From contig NZ_CP038256.1 of assembly GCF_004564075.1 (NCBI RefSeq), positions 2,728,001 to 2,792,000 on the forward strand: a stretch of DNA of 64,000 nucleotides, in the 5' to 3' direction. This document shows positions 44,253 through 53,562 of this stretch, one piece after another. A program made the position numbers and the translations under genes. Each line of letters starts with the position of its first letter. Positions within the stretch are counted from its first letter, which is position 1. This DNA is from Microbacterium sediminis (GTDB lineage Bacteria; Actinomycetota; Actinomycetes; Actinomycetales; Microbacteriaceae). The notes under the pieces are model-generated. The model saw only the letters and a list, made by a program, of their open reading frames with translations, was not told the DNA's origin and ran no database searches.

Positions 44253-44726
44253 ATGGTGTGGTGGAGAGGTCTCGGGGGACTCGGTTTCATCTTCGCGGTG
44301 CTCGGCGGTTTCGCCGGCGCCGGCATCGCCGCGGCGCTGCGCGTCGACGGCGGCGTGGTGACGGCGTTCATCGGCGGCGGCATCATCCTCGGCGGGGCGG
44401 CATCGTTCGCGCTCGGGTGGTACCTGAACGTGGTGCGGCCCGTGAAGCAGACCGACGAGTGGGCCGCCGGACGCAAGCAGCTGCTGGACCATCAGGTGGC
44501 CACGGGCCAGTTCCGCTACACCACCGACACGCCGCCGCCCGCCAGCATCGCCGAGGCGCAGTCTCAGGCGCAGACCCTGCTGGCGTGGGAGCGCGAGAAC
44601 GCGCACAAGGCGTATCGGAACAACCACTCGGTCTACAGCATCCCGCTGCAGTGGTTCGGCGTGGTCGTGGCGGTCATCGGGCTCGTCGTCGTCGGCCTGG
44701 GCGTGGCCGCCGCATTCGGCGGCTGA
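44253..44726 (+). CDS. hypothetical membrane protein beside trxB
   Basis: A 157-aa protein with two close N-terminal helices (GLGFIFAVLGGFAGAGIAAAL, AFIGGGIILGGAASFALGWYL), a hydrophilic loop with KQTDEWAAGRKQLLDHQVATG and SQAQTLLAWERENAHKAYRNN, and one C-terminal helix (VVVAVIGLVVVGLGVAAAF). The function is unknown. TACTGT (44240-44245) lies seven bases before ATG 44253, a leaderless signal; the upstream in-frame extension belongs to antisense of the IclR gene. Confidence 0.75.
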   Translation: MVWWRGLGGLGFIFAVLGGFAGAGIAAALRVDGGVVTAFIGGGIILGGAASFALGWYLNVVRPVKQTDEWAAGRKQLLDHQVATGQFRYTTDTPPPASIAEAQSQAQTLLAWERENAHKAYRNNHSVYSIPLQWFGVVVAVIGLVVVGLGVAAAFGG

Positions 44727-44811
44727 GGCCTTCCGTCTCACGGTTGTCACGGCCCCCGCGGAATACCCCGCGGCTAGCATGGGTTGCGTACGGGGAACAC
44801 AGGAGGCACGC

Positions 44812-45777
44812 GTGCGACAGCTCATCATCATCGGATCGGGTCCGGCCGGGTTCACGGCCGCCATCTACGCGGCGCGGGCGAACCTGAAGCCCCTCGTGAT
44901 CGCGAGCTCGGTCGAGGTCGGCGGCGACCTCATGCAGACCACCGAGGTCGAGAACTTCCCCGGCTTCCCGGAGGCCGTGATGGGCCCGGACCTCATGGCC
45001 AAGATGCAGGAGCAGGCCGAGAAGTTCGGCGCCGAGATCGCCTACGACGACGCCACCGAGCTCGACCTCGACGGCCCCGTCAAGCGCGTGACCCTGGGCA
45101 GCGGCAAGGTCGAGGAGGCCTCCGCGCTGATCTTCGCCACCGGCTCCGCCTACCGCAAGCTCGGCGTGCCGGGCGAGGAGGCCCTCTCGGGCCACGGCGT
45201 CTCGTGGTGCGCCACCTGCGACGGCTTCTTCTTCCGCGACAAGGTCGTGGCCGTGGTCGGCGGCGGCGACTCCGCACTGGAGGAGGCGACGTTCCTCACG
45301 AAGTTCGCGTCGAAGGTCATCGTGATCCACCGCCGCGACGAGCTGCGCGCCTCGAAGGCGCTCCAGGACCGTGCGTTCGCGAACGACAAGATCGAGTTCA
45401 TCTGGAACTCGGAGGTCGTCGAGATGCTCGGCGCCTCCGGCCTCACCGGCGCGCTGCTGCGCGACCTGACCACGGGCGAGGAGCTCGAGATCGCCCTCGA
45501 CGGCATGTTCGTCGCGATCGGCTCCGACCCCCGCGTGCACCTCGTGCACGGCAAGCTCGACCTCACCGCCGAGGGCACGATCGCCGTCGACGGCCGCTCC
45601 TCGCGCACCTCGGTGCCGGGCGTGTTCGCCGCGGGCGACGTGATCGACCCGACCTACCGTCAGGCGGTCACCGCCGCGGCGTCGGGCACCGTCGCCGCGC
45701 TGGACGCGGAGCACTACCTCGCCGCCCTCGAGGACCTCGCCAAGGCAGAGGCCCTGGAGCAGATCGCCACCGTCTGA
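44812..45777 (+). CDS. trxB: thioredoxin reductase
   Basis: A 321-aa NADPH-dependent flavoenzyme that reduces thioredoxin. FAD loop IIGSGPAGFTAAIYAARA is at residues 6-23, the redox pair is Cys133/Cys136 in SWCATCDGFF, and the NADPH loop is VVGGGDSALEEA. VFAAGDVIDPTYRQAVTAAASG closes the FAD site. GTG 44812 follows AGGAGG at five bases; TAGCAT (44775-44780) is the probable -10. It forms an operon with trxA, 58 bp downstream. Confidence 0.96.
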   Translation: MRQLIIIGSGPAGFTAAIYAARANLKPLVIASSVEVGGDLMQTTEVENFPGFPEAVMGPDLMAKMQEQAEKFGAEIAYDDATELDLDGPVKRVTLGSGKVEEASALIFATGSAYRKLGVPGEEALSGHGVSWCATCDGFFFRDKVVAVVGGGDSALEEATFLTKFASKVIVIHRRDELRASKALQDRAFANDKIEFIWNSEVVEMLGASGLTGALLRDLTTGEELEIALDGMFVAIGSDPRVHLVHGKLDLTAEGTIAVDGRSSRTSVPGVFAAGDVIDPTYRQAVTAAASGTVAALDAEHYLAALEDLAKAEALEQIATV

Positions 45778-45835
45778 CCCGGAATGTCCCGGGCGCTGAC
45801 GCGTTGACTTCAAGACAGAGACAAGGGAGAACGAC

Positions 45836-46159
45836 ATGACCGCCAAGGCAACCACCTCGGCCACCTTCGAGCAGGACGTGCTCCAGGCCGACGGCCCCGT
45901 GCTCGTCGACTTCTGGGCGGAGTGGTGCGGCCCGTGCCGCATGGTCTCGCCCGTCCTCGACGAGATCCAGTCGGAGAACCCCGACAAGATCACCATCCTC
46001 AAGCTCAACGTGGACGAGAACCCGGATCTGGCCATGAAGTACCAGATCACCTCGATCCCCGCGATGAAGGTCTTCCAGGGCGGCGAGGTCGCCACCACGA
46101 TCATCGGCGCCAAGCCGAAGTTCGCCCTCGAGCAGGACCTCGCGGAGTTCCTCAAGTAA
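45836..46159 (+). CDS. trxA: thioredoxin
   Basis: A 107-aa thioredoxin of normal length with the redox motif WCGPC (Cys31, Cys34), the FWAEWC helix start, and cis-Pro in SIPAMKVFQGG. It serves as the general cytoplasmic disulfide reductant, kept reduced by the adjacent TrxB. A GGGAGAACGAC stretch provides a ribosome site before ATG 45836. Confidence 0.97.
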   Translation: MTAKATTSATFEQDVLQADGPVLVDFWAEWCGPCRMVSPVLDEIQSENPDKITILKLNVDENPDLAMKYQITSIPAMKVFQGGEVATTIIGAKPKFALEQDLAEFLK

Positions 46160-46190
46160 TCCGCTCGCGCCCTCGGGGCGCGTCCTCGAT

Positions 46191-46221
46191 CCCCCGGCGC
46201 CGTCCCCACGGTGACCGGGGG
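46191..46221. terminator. possible terminator after trxA
   Basis: CCCCCGG (46191-46197) pairs with CCGGGGG (46215-46221), and the inner sequences can partly extend the stem. It lies between convergent genes. It is weaker than the other hairpins in the window. Confidence 0.45.
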
Positions 46222-46240
46222 TTCGTCGTCTCCGGCCGCC

Positions 46241-46594
46241 TCAGCGGCGGTGGGCGTCGATGACGCGCACCGCCGCGTCCCAGCGGCGGTGCGTGTTCTC
46301 GTGACCGAGCAGGCGCCACACGGCGCGAGAGAGCTCGGGGTACTGGGCCGCGATCAGCCGCAGCAGGCGCTGGTTGCGCGCGTGCGTGGGCCGCAGGCCG
46401 CCGTCCGCCTCGATGTGCTCGGCCCGCAGCGTGAAGACCACGAGCTCATCGACGGTGGGCAGCTCCTCCATGAACTCCCACGGGTCCTCGCCCGCTCGCA
46501 GCCGCTCGTGCACGAGGGCCGCGAGCTCATCGGCGGCCTCCGCGCGCAGCAGCTCGACGCTGGCGCGCCGGCGCGGTCCGGAGAGCTCTTCCAC
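46241..46594 (-). CDS. hypothetical helical protein
   Basis: A 117-aa soluble, probably all-helical protein of unknown function: VELLRAEAADELAALVHERL, then LPTVDELVVFTLRAEHIEA and LLRLIAAQYPELSRAVWRLLG. No signal peptide, metal motif or catalytic motif is visible. GTG 46594 is six bases after TAGGCT on the reverse strand, a leaderless arrangement that supports it. It lies just downstream of the response regulator gene on the same strand, about 10 bp away. Confidence 0.65.
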   Translation of the reverse strand: MEELSGPRRRASVELLRAEAADELAALVHERLRAGEDPWEFMEELPTVDELVVFTLRAEHIEADGGLRPTHARNQRLLRLIAAQYPELSRAVWRLLGHENTHRRWDAAVRVIDAHRR

Positions 46595-46603
46595 CCATCA
46601 AGC

Positions 46604-47332
46604 CTACGACCGGGCTCCTGGACGGGCTCCGGGATGCGCCGCCGGATCGGCCTGTCCGCGCGCCGAGTAGAGGAGCTCCGGACGCCCCGTCGATCCGTAC
46701 CGCGGGCCGCGATCCGCCAGCCCGGCCTCCACGAGCCGCTCCAGATACCGCCGGGCGCTGACCCGCGACATCCCGAGCCCGTCGGCGAGCGTGCTCGCGG
46801 TCACCGGCTCCGTCTGTGCGATCAGGGCCTCCGCCACGCGCTCGAGGGTGATCGGCGAGACCCCCTTGCGCTGCCCGGCCGCGGCGAGCGCGTCGCGGCG
46901 CAGCAGCGCGTCGACGGCCGACTGGTCGAGTGGGCCGTCACCCGTGAGCGCGGTGTCGCGCTCGACGGCCCGGAACACGTCGTCGAGGCGCTCGTGCAGC
47001 GCCTGCATGGGGAACGGCTTCACGAGGTAGTGATGCACCCCGTGTGCGCGCGCCAGACGCACCGTTTCGAGGTCTCGCGCGGCCGTGACCGCGATCACCT
47101 CCACGCGCGATCCCGCGGCGCGGGCGCGACCGAGCACGGCGATCCCCGAGAGGTCGGGCAGGTAGACGTCGAGGAGCATCACCTCGGGCTTCAGCTCCGC
47201 GAGCATCCGCAGCGCCTCCTTGCCCGTCGCTGCGACGCCCACCACGTCGAAGCGCCCGTGCCGCTCGACCATTCCCCGCGTCACATGGGCGACGGCGAAG
47301 TCGTCCTCGACGATCAGCGTGCGCAGCCTCAT
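46604..47332 (-). CDS. CitB/DcuR-type response regulator
   Basis: A 242-aa regulator. The receiver starts TLIVEDDFAVAHV, has the phospho-acceptor Asp in VMLLDVYLPDLSG and Lys in YLVKPFP. The C-terminal half has a helix-turn-helix of the CitB type (TASTLADGLGMSRVSARRYLERLVEAG), then a Pro-rich tail. ATG 47332 overlaps the kinase stop by one base (TGATG). It most likely activates the tricarboxylate transporter operon that lies divergently next to its kinase. Confidence 0.92.
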   Translation of the reverse strand: MRLRTLIVEDDFAVAHVTRGMVERHGRFDVVGVAATGKEALRMLAELKPEVMLLDVYLPDLSGIAVLGRARAAGSRVEVIAVTAARDLETVRLARAHGVHHYLVKPFPMQALHERLDDVFRAVERDTALTGDGPLDQSAVDALLRRDALAAAGQRKGVSPITLERVAEALIAQTEPVTASTLADGLGMSRVSARRYLERLVEAGLADRGPRYGSTGRPELLYSARGQADPAAHPGARPGARS

Positions 47333-48939
47333 CACGCGGCCCCACTCGAGACCCTGCCCGACACCACCGCCGGCCGGGGGAGGAGCACGGCGAACCGCGC
47401 GCCACCCGCGGCGGATTCGGACACGCTGACCGTGCCGCCCGAGCGCTCGAGCACGCGCGCGACCAGGGTGAGACCGTAGCCCCGCTGGCCGCTGCCGCCC
47501 TTCGTCGAGTACCCGAGCGTGAACACGCGCCCCCGCCGATCCGCGGGAATGCCGGGCCCGTCGTCGTCCACGACGATCTCGACCGCACCGTCCCGCTCGA
47601 TCACCCGGAGCGTCACGGAACCCCCGCGCCCCGCCGCGTCCAGCGCGTTGTCGACGAGGTTTCCGACGACGGTGACGATGTCGGCGCTGCCGCCGTCCGC
47701 CTCCGGAAGGTAGGAGTCCGCGGTGACGTTCAGCGCCACGCCGAGCTCGCGCGCCCGCGCCCGCTTGGCGAGGAGGAGCGCGGCTACCTCGATGTCGTGG
47801 ATGCCGTCGTGCGCGTCGAGGTGGGTGATCGCCCCGCCGTCGCCGTTGCGCTGGATCATGCGCATCGCCGCGTCGGTCTCGCCGAGCTCGAGCAGCCCGC
47901 CGAGCGTGTGGAGCGTGTTCGCGAACTCGTGCTGCTGGGCGCGCAGTCCCTCGGTCAGGCTCTGGGCGCCGGCAAGCTGCTGCAGCGCGTGGTCGAGCTC
48001 GGTGCGATCCATCAGGATCACGACGGTCCCCACCTCGCGCCCGTGCACGCGAACCGGAGCGGCCCGGGCCACCAGCACGCGCTCGCCCGAGAGGATCAGC
48101 CGCTGCGGCACGGCGTCGCCGCGCGCGTCGTCGATCAGCCCGGCGAGGTCGTCGTCGAGCAGATCCCCCGCGGCGACGCCGATCGCGCTGTCGGGCGAGG
48201 CCAGATCGAGCAGCCGGGCGGCCGCGTCGTTGCAGAGCGAGACGCGACCTTCGGCATCGAAGGCGATCAGGCCCTCGCGGATGCCGTGCAGAGTCGCCTC
48301 CTGGGTCTCGAGCAGCCCGCGGATCTCCTCCGGCTCGAGCCCGTAGATCCGGCGGCGCACCAGGCGCGCGATCGCTGTGGACGCCACGACCCCGAGCACC
48401 GTCGCGGCTCCCAGCGCGACGAGCACCACGGTGATGTCGCCGAGGAAGTCGGCTCGGAGGTCCGATTCGAGGATGCCGACCGACACCTGCCCCATGACGT
48501 CGCCGTCGTCGCCGAACACCGGCACCTTCACTCGCCACGACTCGCCGAGCGTGCCGGTCTCCGTGCCCGTGAACATCTGGCCGGACAGGGCGACGCTGGG
48601 GTCGGTGGACACCGGCTCGCCGATCCGCTCCGGGTTGGTGTGCGAGAAGCGGATGCCCGCGTCGTCGGTGACCACGACGTACGCGACGTCGGACGACTCG
48701 CGGATGAGCTCCGCGATCGGCTGGATCACGGCCGACGGATCGGGATCGTCGTAGGCCTCGAGCACGGTCGGCAGCTGCGCGACCGACTGGGCGACGGCGA
48801 TCATCCGGTCCTGGGAGGCCTCGCGGATCTGGTTCTCCTGCATCCAGAGCGCCGCGATCCCGACGGTGAGGACGATCACGAGCACGATGACGACCTGCAG
48901 CAGCACGAGCTGCGTGCGAAGCCTCATCGCCTTGATCAC
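47332..48939 (-). CDS. CitA/DcuS-type sensor histidine kinase
   Basis: A 535-aa membrane sensor for a C4/C6 carboxylate. Helix 1 (VLLQVVIVLVIVLTVGIAAL) and helix 2 (ITVVLVALGAATVLGVVAS) flank a periplasmic Cache/CitA-type domain of about 130 residues. A PAS domain follows (IREGLIAFDAEGRVSLCND), then the family H-box HEFANTLHTLGGLLELG and HATPase motifs (GNLVDNALDAA, DDGPGIP, GYGLTLVARVLE). GTG 48939 is six bases after TACGAT (leaderless); ATG 48927 is an alternative. It is divergent from tctC. Confidence 0.93.
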   Translation of the reverse strand: MIKAMRLRTQLVLLQVVIVLVIVLTVGIAALWMQENQIREASQDRMIAVAQSVAQLPTVLEAYDDPDPSAVIQPIAELIRESSDVAYVVVTDDAGIRFSHTNPERIGEPVSTDPSVALSGQMFTGTETGTLGESWRVKVPVFGDDGDVMGQVSVGILESDLRADFLGDITVVLVALGAATVLGVVASTAIARLVRRRIYGLEPEEIRGLLETQEATLHGIREGLIAFDAEGRVSLCNDAAARLLDLASPDSAIGVAAGDLLDDDLAGLIDDARGDAVPQRLILSGERVLVARAAPVRVHGREVGTVVILMDRTELDHALQQLAGAQSLTEGLRAQQHEFANTLHTLGGLLELGETDAAMRMIQRNGDGGAITHLDAHDGIHDIEVAALLLAKRARARELGVALNVTADSYLPEADGGSADIVTVVGNLVDNALDAAGRGGSVTLRVIERDGAVEIVVDDDGPGIPADRRGRVFTLGYSTKGGSGQRGYGLTLVARVLERSGGTVSVSESAAGGARFAVLLPRPAVVSGRVSSGAA

Positions 48940-49100
48940 CCGCCCATCGTAGGTGACCGGGAGCGGCGATCCGGAGGGACCAAAACGACCACAAGTTCCC
49001 GTTCTGACCGCAACCCGAGGCGGCACGCGCGGCATCGATACGCTCCCCTGATGGCCGCGGCACCGATGCCGCACCCCCGAGTGGACTTAAGGAAGAGCCC

Positions 49101-50126
49101 ATGACACAGCACCCGCACGTCTCCCGGCGCCTCGGCGCCTTCGCCCTCGCCGGCGTGGCCGCCCTCACCCTCGCCGGATGCACCGCATCGCCCTCCGGCG
49201 GCGGCGAGGGAGGCGATGAGCCCGCCGCCATCTCCGCCGTCGACGTCATCGCCCCGGCCGACCCGGGCGGCGGCTGGGACCAGACCGCGCGCGCCGTGTC
49301 GCAGGCGCTGACGGAGGCATCGCTCGTCTCGTCCGCGCCGGTGAGCAACATCGGCGGCGCCGGCGGCACGGTGGGACTCGCATCGCTCGCCACCGAGACC
49401 GATCCGAACACCCTCATGGTCACGGGATCCGTCATGGTGGGCGCGGTGGAGACGAACGCGTCGTCCGTCCGGATGGAGGACATGACGGCGATCGCACGTC
49501 TCACCGAGGAGCCCCTGGTCATCGTCGTCCCCGCCGACAGCCCCTACGACTCGGTGCAGGACTTCCTCGACGCCTGGGTCGAGGAGGACTCGGGGATGGC
49601 CGTGACGGGCGGCTCCGCCGGCGGCATCGACCACGTCCTCGCGGGCCTGCTCCTCACCGGCGGTGGGGTCGAGCCGGCCGACATCCCGACCTCGCTCAAC
49701 TACATCGCGAACTCCGGTGGCGGCGAGGCGCTCACGCTCCTGCTCGGCGGGCAGGTGGACGCGGGCATCTCGGGCGTCGGCGAGTTCTCCCAGCAGATCG
49801 AGGCCGGCGAGCTCAAGGCGCTCGCGGTCACCTCGAGCGAGCCGGCCGAGCTCCTGCCGGACGCCCCGACGCTGGTCGACGAGGGCATCGACATCACGCT
49901 CACCAACTGGCGGGGGCTGCTCGCGCCCGGCGACATCTCGGACGACGAGCGTGTCGCGCTCGAGACCCTCGTCACCGACCTGCACGAGAGCGACGCCTGG
50001 ACGGAGGTGCTCGCCACGAACGGCTGGACCGACGCGTTCCTCGCCGGGGCGGAGTTCGACGAGTTCCTCGCCGAGGACATCGCCACCACGCAGGAGACGC
50101 TGACCACGATCGGGCTGATCGAGTGA
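49101..50126 (+). CDS. tctC: tripartite tricarboxylate transporter substrate-binding lipoprotein
   Basis: A 341-aa periplasmic-type binding protein of the Bug/TctC family. Lipobox TLAGC places the lipidated Cys at 27. The mature part has the family start VDVIAPADPGGGWDQTARAV, then SNIGGAGGTVG and GGSAGGIDHV, which bind the carboxylate groups. It delivers citrate or a similar carboxylate to TctAB. AAGGAAG precedes the ATG; TACGCT near 49038 may be the -10. The adjacent CitA/CitB-type system suggests control by extracellular carboxylate. Confidence 0.93.
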   Translation: MTQHPHVSRRLGAFALAGVAALTLAGCTASPSGGGEGGDEPAAISAVDVIAPADPGGGWDQTARAVSQALTEASLVSSAPVSNIGGAGGTVGLASLATETDPNTLMVTGSVMVGAVETNASSVRMEDMTAIARLTEEPLVIVVPADSPYDSVQDFLDAWVEEDSGMAVTGGSAGGIDHVLAGLLLTGGGVEPADIPTSLNYIANSGGGEALTLLLGGQVDAGISGVGEFSQQIEAGELKALAVTSSEPAELLPDAPTLVDEGIDITLTNWRGLLAPGDISDDERVALETLVTDLHESDAWTEVLATNGWTDAFLAGAEFDEFLAEDIATTQETLTTIGLIE

Positions 50127-50668
50127 TGAGCGCTCCCACCACGGGCGGGGTGGCCGGCAGCGCGCCGGCGCCCCGCCCGCGCGTGGGCGAGCTGATCTTC
50201 GTCGGCATCGTCTTCGCGTTCTCGATCGTCGCGCTCCTCATGGTCGGCGCGATCCGCGAGCCGATCGGCTCGTCCAACGTGATCGGCGCGCGGGTGATGC
50301 CCTACGCCGTCTGCATCCTGCTGCTCGTCACCTCCGCGGCCGCGCTCGTCACCGTGCTGCGCGGGAACGTCGGCCTGCCGGAGGAGGGCGAGGACGTCGA
50401 CGCCGAGGCGAAGACCTCGTGGCGCACCGTCATTCTGCTCACGCTGGCCTTCGCCTCGCTGATGGTCGTCATCCCGCTCGCAGGCTGGCCGATCGCCGTC
50501 ACCGTGCTCTTCGCGGGCGCCTCGCTCGCCCTGGGCGCCGCGTCGTGGTGGAAGGCCCTGCTGCTCGGCGCCGGGCTCGGCGTGCTGACGCAGCTCATCT
50601 TCGGCGTGGGCCTCGGGCTGTCGCTCCCGCCGTTCGGCACGATCCTTCCGGGGGTGTTCGGTGGATAG
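50126..50668 (+). CDS. tctB: tripartite tricarboxylate transporter small membrane subunit
   Basis: A 180-aa protein with four helices: [58 protein letters not shown], then [18 protein letters not shown] and a further segment. This is the TctB layout. ATG 50126 overlaps the tctC stop (TGATG); GTG 50123 is possible one codon earlier. It ends with an 8-bp overlap into tctA. Confidence 0.9.
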   Translation: MSAPTTGGVAGSAPAPRPRVGELIFVGIVFAFSIVALLMVGAIREPIGSSNVIGARVMPYAVCILLLVTSAAALVTVLRGNVGLPEEGEDVDAEAKTSWRTVILLTLAFASLMVVIPLAGWPIAVTVLFAGASLALGAASWWKALLLGAGLGVLTQLIFGVGLGLSLPPFGTILPGVFGG

Positions 50669-52244
50669 CCTTCAGCTGCTGCTCGACGGTTTCGCGACCG
50701 CGCTGCAGCCCCAGTACCTGCTGTACTCGTTCCTCGGCGTGCTCCTCGGCACCGCCGTCGGCGTGCTTCCGGGCATCGGCCCGGCCATGACGGTGGCGCT
50801 GCTGCTCCCGCTCACCTACACGCTCGACGTGACCAGCGCGATCATCATGTTCGCCGGCATCTACTACGGCGGCATGTACGGCGGCTCGACCACGTCGATC
50901 CTGCTCAACACACCGGGGGAGTCGGCGTCGATCGTCACGGCGCTCGAGGGCAATCGCATGGCTCGCGCCGGTCGCGCGACCGCCGCCCTCGCCACCGCCG
51001 CGATCGGCTCGTTCATCGCCGGCACGATCGCCACCGCGCTGCTCACGCTCGCGGCGCCGTGGATCGCGGACTTCGCGGTGACCCTCGGTCCCGCCGACTA
51101 CTTCGCGCTCATGATCGTCGCGTTCCTCACCGTCGGCGCGCTGCTGGGCGGCTCGCCGGTGCGCGGTCTGGTGTCGCTGGCGATCGGCCTCTTCGTGGGG
51201 CTCGTCGGCACCGACACCCTCACCGGTCAGCAGCGTTTCACGTTCAACATCCCGAATCTCGGCGACGGGATCGACGTGGTGATCGTCGCGGTCGGGCTGT
51301 TCGCGGTCGGCGAGGCACTGTATGTCGGTTCGCGCATGCGTCACGGCAAGCTCCCGATCATCCCGGTCTCGGGAAGCTGGCGGACGTGGATGTCGAAGTC
51401 CGACTGGAAGCGATCGTGGAAACCCTGGCTCCGCGGCACCGCGATCGGCTTCCCGATCGGATCAATCCCGGCGGGCGGTGCGGATGTGGCGACCTTCCTG
51501 TCGTACGCGACCGAGAAGAAGCTCACGAAGGAGCCCTACCGGCAGCAGTTCGGCAAGGGCGCGATCGAGGGCGTCGCCGGGCCCGAGGCGGCCAACAACG
51601 CCGCAGCCGCGGGCGTCCTCGTGCCGCTTCTCACCCTCGGGCTGCCGACGACCGCCACCGCCGCGATCATCATCAGCGCGTTCCAGACCTACGGCATCCG
51701 CCCGGGGCCGTTGCTGTTCGACAGCCAGCCGGCGCTCGTGTGGGCGCTGATCGCGAGCCTCTACATCGGCAACGTCGTGCTCGTCGTGCTGAACCTGCCG
51801 CTGGTGGGGATGTGGGCGAAGGTCCTGCAGATCCCGCGTCCGTACCTCTATGCGGGCATCCTGGTGTTTGCCGGCCTCGGCGCGTACGCGGCGAACTTCA
51901 CCGTGTTCGACCTGGGCGTCCTCCTGCTGCTCGGCCTCGTGGGCTTCTTCATGCGGCGTCACGGATATCCGGTGTCGCCGCTCGTGGTGGGCGCGATCCT
52001 CGGCCCGATGGCGGAGGAGCAGCTGCGGAAGGCGATGGCGATCAGCCAGGGCGATCCCGTGATCCTCGTCCAGGGGCTGACGTCGCAGATCATCTACGGC
52101 GCGATGATCGTGCTGCTCATCGGCGGTCTGTGGCTGAAACGGCGCCAGCGCCGCTTCGAGGAGATCGATGCCGCGGCCGTCGACACCAGGACGATCCGGG
52201 CCGTCGACGAGGACCTGGCGAAGCAGCTGGGGCGCCGCGACTGA
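50661..52244 (+). CDS. tctA: tripartite tricarboxylate transporter large membrane subunit
   Basis: A 527-aa polytopic transporter with about 11-12 helices. The two conserved Gly/Pro blocks are present: [21 protein letters not shown] near residue 30 and [20 protein letters not shown] in the middle, followed by [21 protein letters not shown] and [13 protein letters not shown]. It imports tricarboxylates using an ion gradient. GTG 50661 overlaps tctB by 8 bp. A strong hairpin terminator follows the stop codon. Confidence 0.94.
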   Translation: MDSLQLLLDGFATALQPQYLLYSFLGVLLGTAVGVLPGIGPAMTVALLLPLTYTLDVTSAIIMFAGIYYGGMYGGSTTSILLNTPGESASIVTALEGNRMARAGRATAALATAAIGSFIAGTIATALLTLAAPWIADFAVTLGPADYFALMIVAFLTVGALLGGSPVRGLVSLAIGLFVGLVGTDTLTGQQRFTFNIPNLGDGIDVVIVAVGLFAVGEALYVGSRMRHGKLPIIPVSGSWRTWMSKSDWKRSWKPWLRGTAIGFPIGSIPAGGADVATFLSYATEKKLTKEPYRQQFGKGAIEGVAGPEAANNAAAAGVLVPLLTLGLPTTATAAIIISAFQTYGIRPGPLLFDSQPALVWALIASLYIGNVVLVVLNLPLVGMWAKVLQIPRPYLYAGILVFAGLGAYAANFTVFDLGVLLLLGLVGFFMRRHGYPVSPLVVGAILGPMAEEQLRKAMAISQGDPVILVQGLTSQIIYGAMIVLLIGGLWLKRRQRRFEEIDAAAVDTRTIRAVDEDLAKQLGRRD

Positions 52245-52251
52245 CGGGATT

Positions 52252-52297
52252 GACGGCGGAGGGGCGGTGAGGGGGAAGGATCCGCCCCTCCGTCGTC
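52252..52297. terminator. bidirectional hairpin terminator after tctA
   Basis: GACGGCGGAGGGGCGG (52252-52267) pairs with CCGCCCCTCCGTCGTC (52282-52297) with one mismatch, leaving a 14-base loop. It lies between the convergent tctA and Rho_N-like genes. Confidence 0.85.
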
Positions 52298-52301
52298 GGC
52301 C

Positions 52302-52559
52302 TCAGTGGTTGCGCAGGCGGTCGATCAGCTCGCCCTTGCGGAGCTTCGACACGCCCTCGATGCCCAGTTCCTTCGCCCGGTCGCGCAGCTCGCCGACCGT
52401 GCGCTCCTCGTAGTCCTCGGCGTTGCCGCCGCGCTTGCCGACCTTCTTGCGGCCGTCGCGGGCCGCGGCGTTGGAGATGCGCGCGGCCTTCTCGGGCGAG
52501 TTGCCCTCGTCACGGAGCTTCTCGTACAGCTCCTCGTCCTTGATGCTCGGGTTCGGCAT
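52302..52559 (-). CDS. small Rho-N/DUF7218-type protein
   Basis: An 85-aa basic, soluble protein. The N-terminal half matches the actinobacterial DUF7218 pattern (NPSIKDEELYEKLRDEGNSP, EKAARISNAAARDGRKKVGKRGG) and the C-terminal half resembles the Rho termination factor N-terminal/SAP-like fold (TVGELRDRAKELGIEGVSKL, RKGELIDRLRNH). It could bind nucleic acid. It begins one base after the stress-type SDR gene ends, so both share an mRNA. Such proteins often accompany stress genes. Confidence 0.8.
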   Translation of the reverse strand: MPNPSIKDEELYEKLRDEGNSPEKAARISNAAARDGRKKVGKRGGNAEDYEERTVGELRDRAKELGIEGVSKLRKGELIDRLRNH

Positions 52560-52560
52560 G

Positions 52561-53448
52561 TCAGAACCCCCTTCCTCCCGTGACCGGGATCACGGCGCCG
52601 GAGACGTAGGACGCCTCCTCGCTGGCCAGATACACGTACGCCCCCGCGAGCTCGCCGGGCTGGCCGGCGCGACCGAGGGGCGTGTCCTTGCCGAAGCTCT
52701 CGACCTTGTCGTCGGGGAACCCCGTCGCCGGAATGAGCGGCGTCCAGATCGGACCGGGGGCCACCGCGTTGACGCGGATGCCGCGCGGGCCGAGCTCCTG
52801 GGCGAGCGCCTGCGTGTAGGCGACGAGCGCGGCCTTGGTCATGGCGTAGTCGAGCAGGCCCGGCGACGGCTCGGACGCCTGGATCGACGTGGTCACGATG
52901 ATCGAGGCACCCGGCGACAGATGCGGCACCGCCTCGCGCGCGAGCAGCAGCGGGGCGACGAGGTTCGTGTGGAACACGCGCTCGACCTCGCTGAGCTGCA
53001 GGCTCTCGATGCCGTCGCGCTGCTTCTGATATGCCGCATTCGGAATAAGAATGTCGAGGCCGCCGAGCGCCTCGACGGCCCCCGCGACGAGATCGATGCA
53101 CGACTGCTCGCTCGTGAGGTCGAGCGGGAACAGCGCGCAGGCACGGCCGGCCTCGCGCACGAGCCGCTCGGTCTCCTGGGCGTCCTGCTCCTCCTCCGGC
53201 AGGTACGCGATGGCGACGTCGGCGCCCTCGCGCGCGTACGCGACGGCGATCGCCCGGCCGATCCCGGAGTCGCCGCCGGTGATGAGGGCGCGGCGCCCGA
53301 CGAGGCGCTCACGTCCCTGCCAGGCGTTCTCGCCGTGATCGGGGGTGGGAGTCATGGGCTCCGTGAGCCCGGGCTGCTCCGGCTGCTGCTGCGCCGGGAG
53401 GTCCTGCGAGGGTTCGCGCGGATCTGTCATCGTGTCCGGATCGGTCAT
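52561..53448 (-). CDS. SDR oxidoreductase, general-stress (YghA/GS39) type
   Basis: A 295-aa NAD(P)-dependent short-chain dehydrogenase with an extended, Pro/Gln-rich N-terminus of about 45 residues typical of the YghA/GS39 group. Cofactor loop ITGGDSGIGRAIAV, then NAAYQ, catalytic Ser in VTTSIQ and YAMTK, and NAVAPGPIWTPL. The substrate is unknown; homologues are linked to desiccation, salt or general stress. GGAGGAGCTGAC precedes the ATG. It is operonic with the Rho_N-like gene. Confidence 0.9.
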   Translation of the reverse strand: MTDPDTMTDPREPSQDLPAQQQPEQPGLTEPMTPTPDHGENAWQGRERLVGRRALITGGDSGIGRAIAVAYAREGADVAIAYLPEEEQDAQETERLVREAGRACALFPLDLTSEQSCIDLVAGAVEALGGLDILIPNAAYQKQRDGIESLQLSEVERVFHTNLVAPLLLAREAVPHLSPGASIIVTTSIQASEPSPGLLDYAMTKAALVAYTQALAQELGPRGIRVNAVAPGPIWTPLIPATGFPDDKVESFGKDTPLGRAGQPGELAGAYVYLASEEASYVSGAVIPVTGGRGF

Positions 53449-53562
53449 GTCAGCTCCTCCTGTGCGATCGAGCGCACGCCTCGGCGACGTACGCGTCCAC
53501 CCTCGCGCGGGCCGGGCGCGGCCGGTACCCCCTTGACACCGTTGGGGGCCCGGTCGCAGGAG

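Noticed and set aside
53535..53560. A plus-strand TTGACA box as a promoter
   Set aside because: It has no matching -10 at proper spacing and points into the 3' end of a gene on the other strand.
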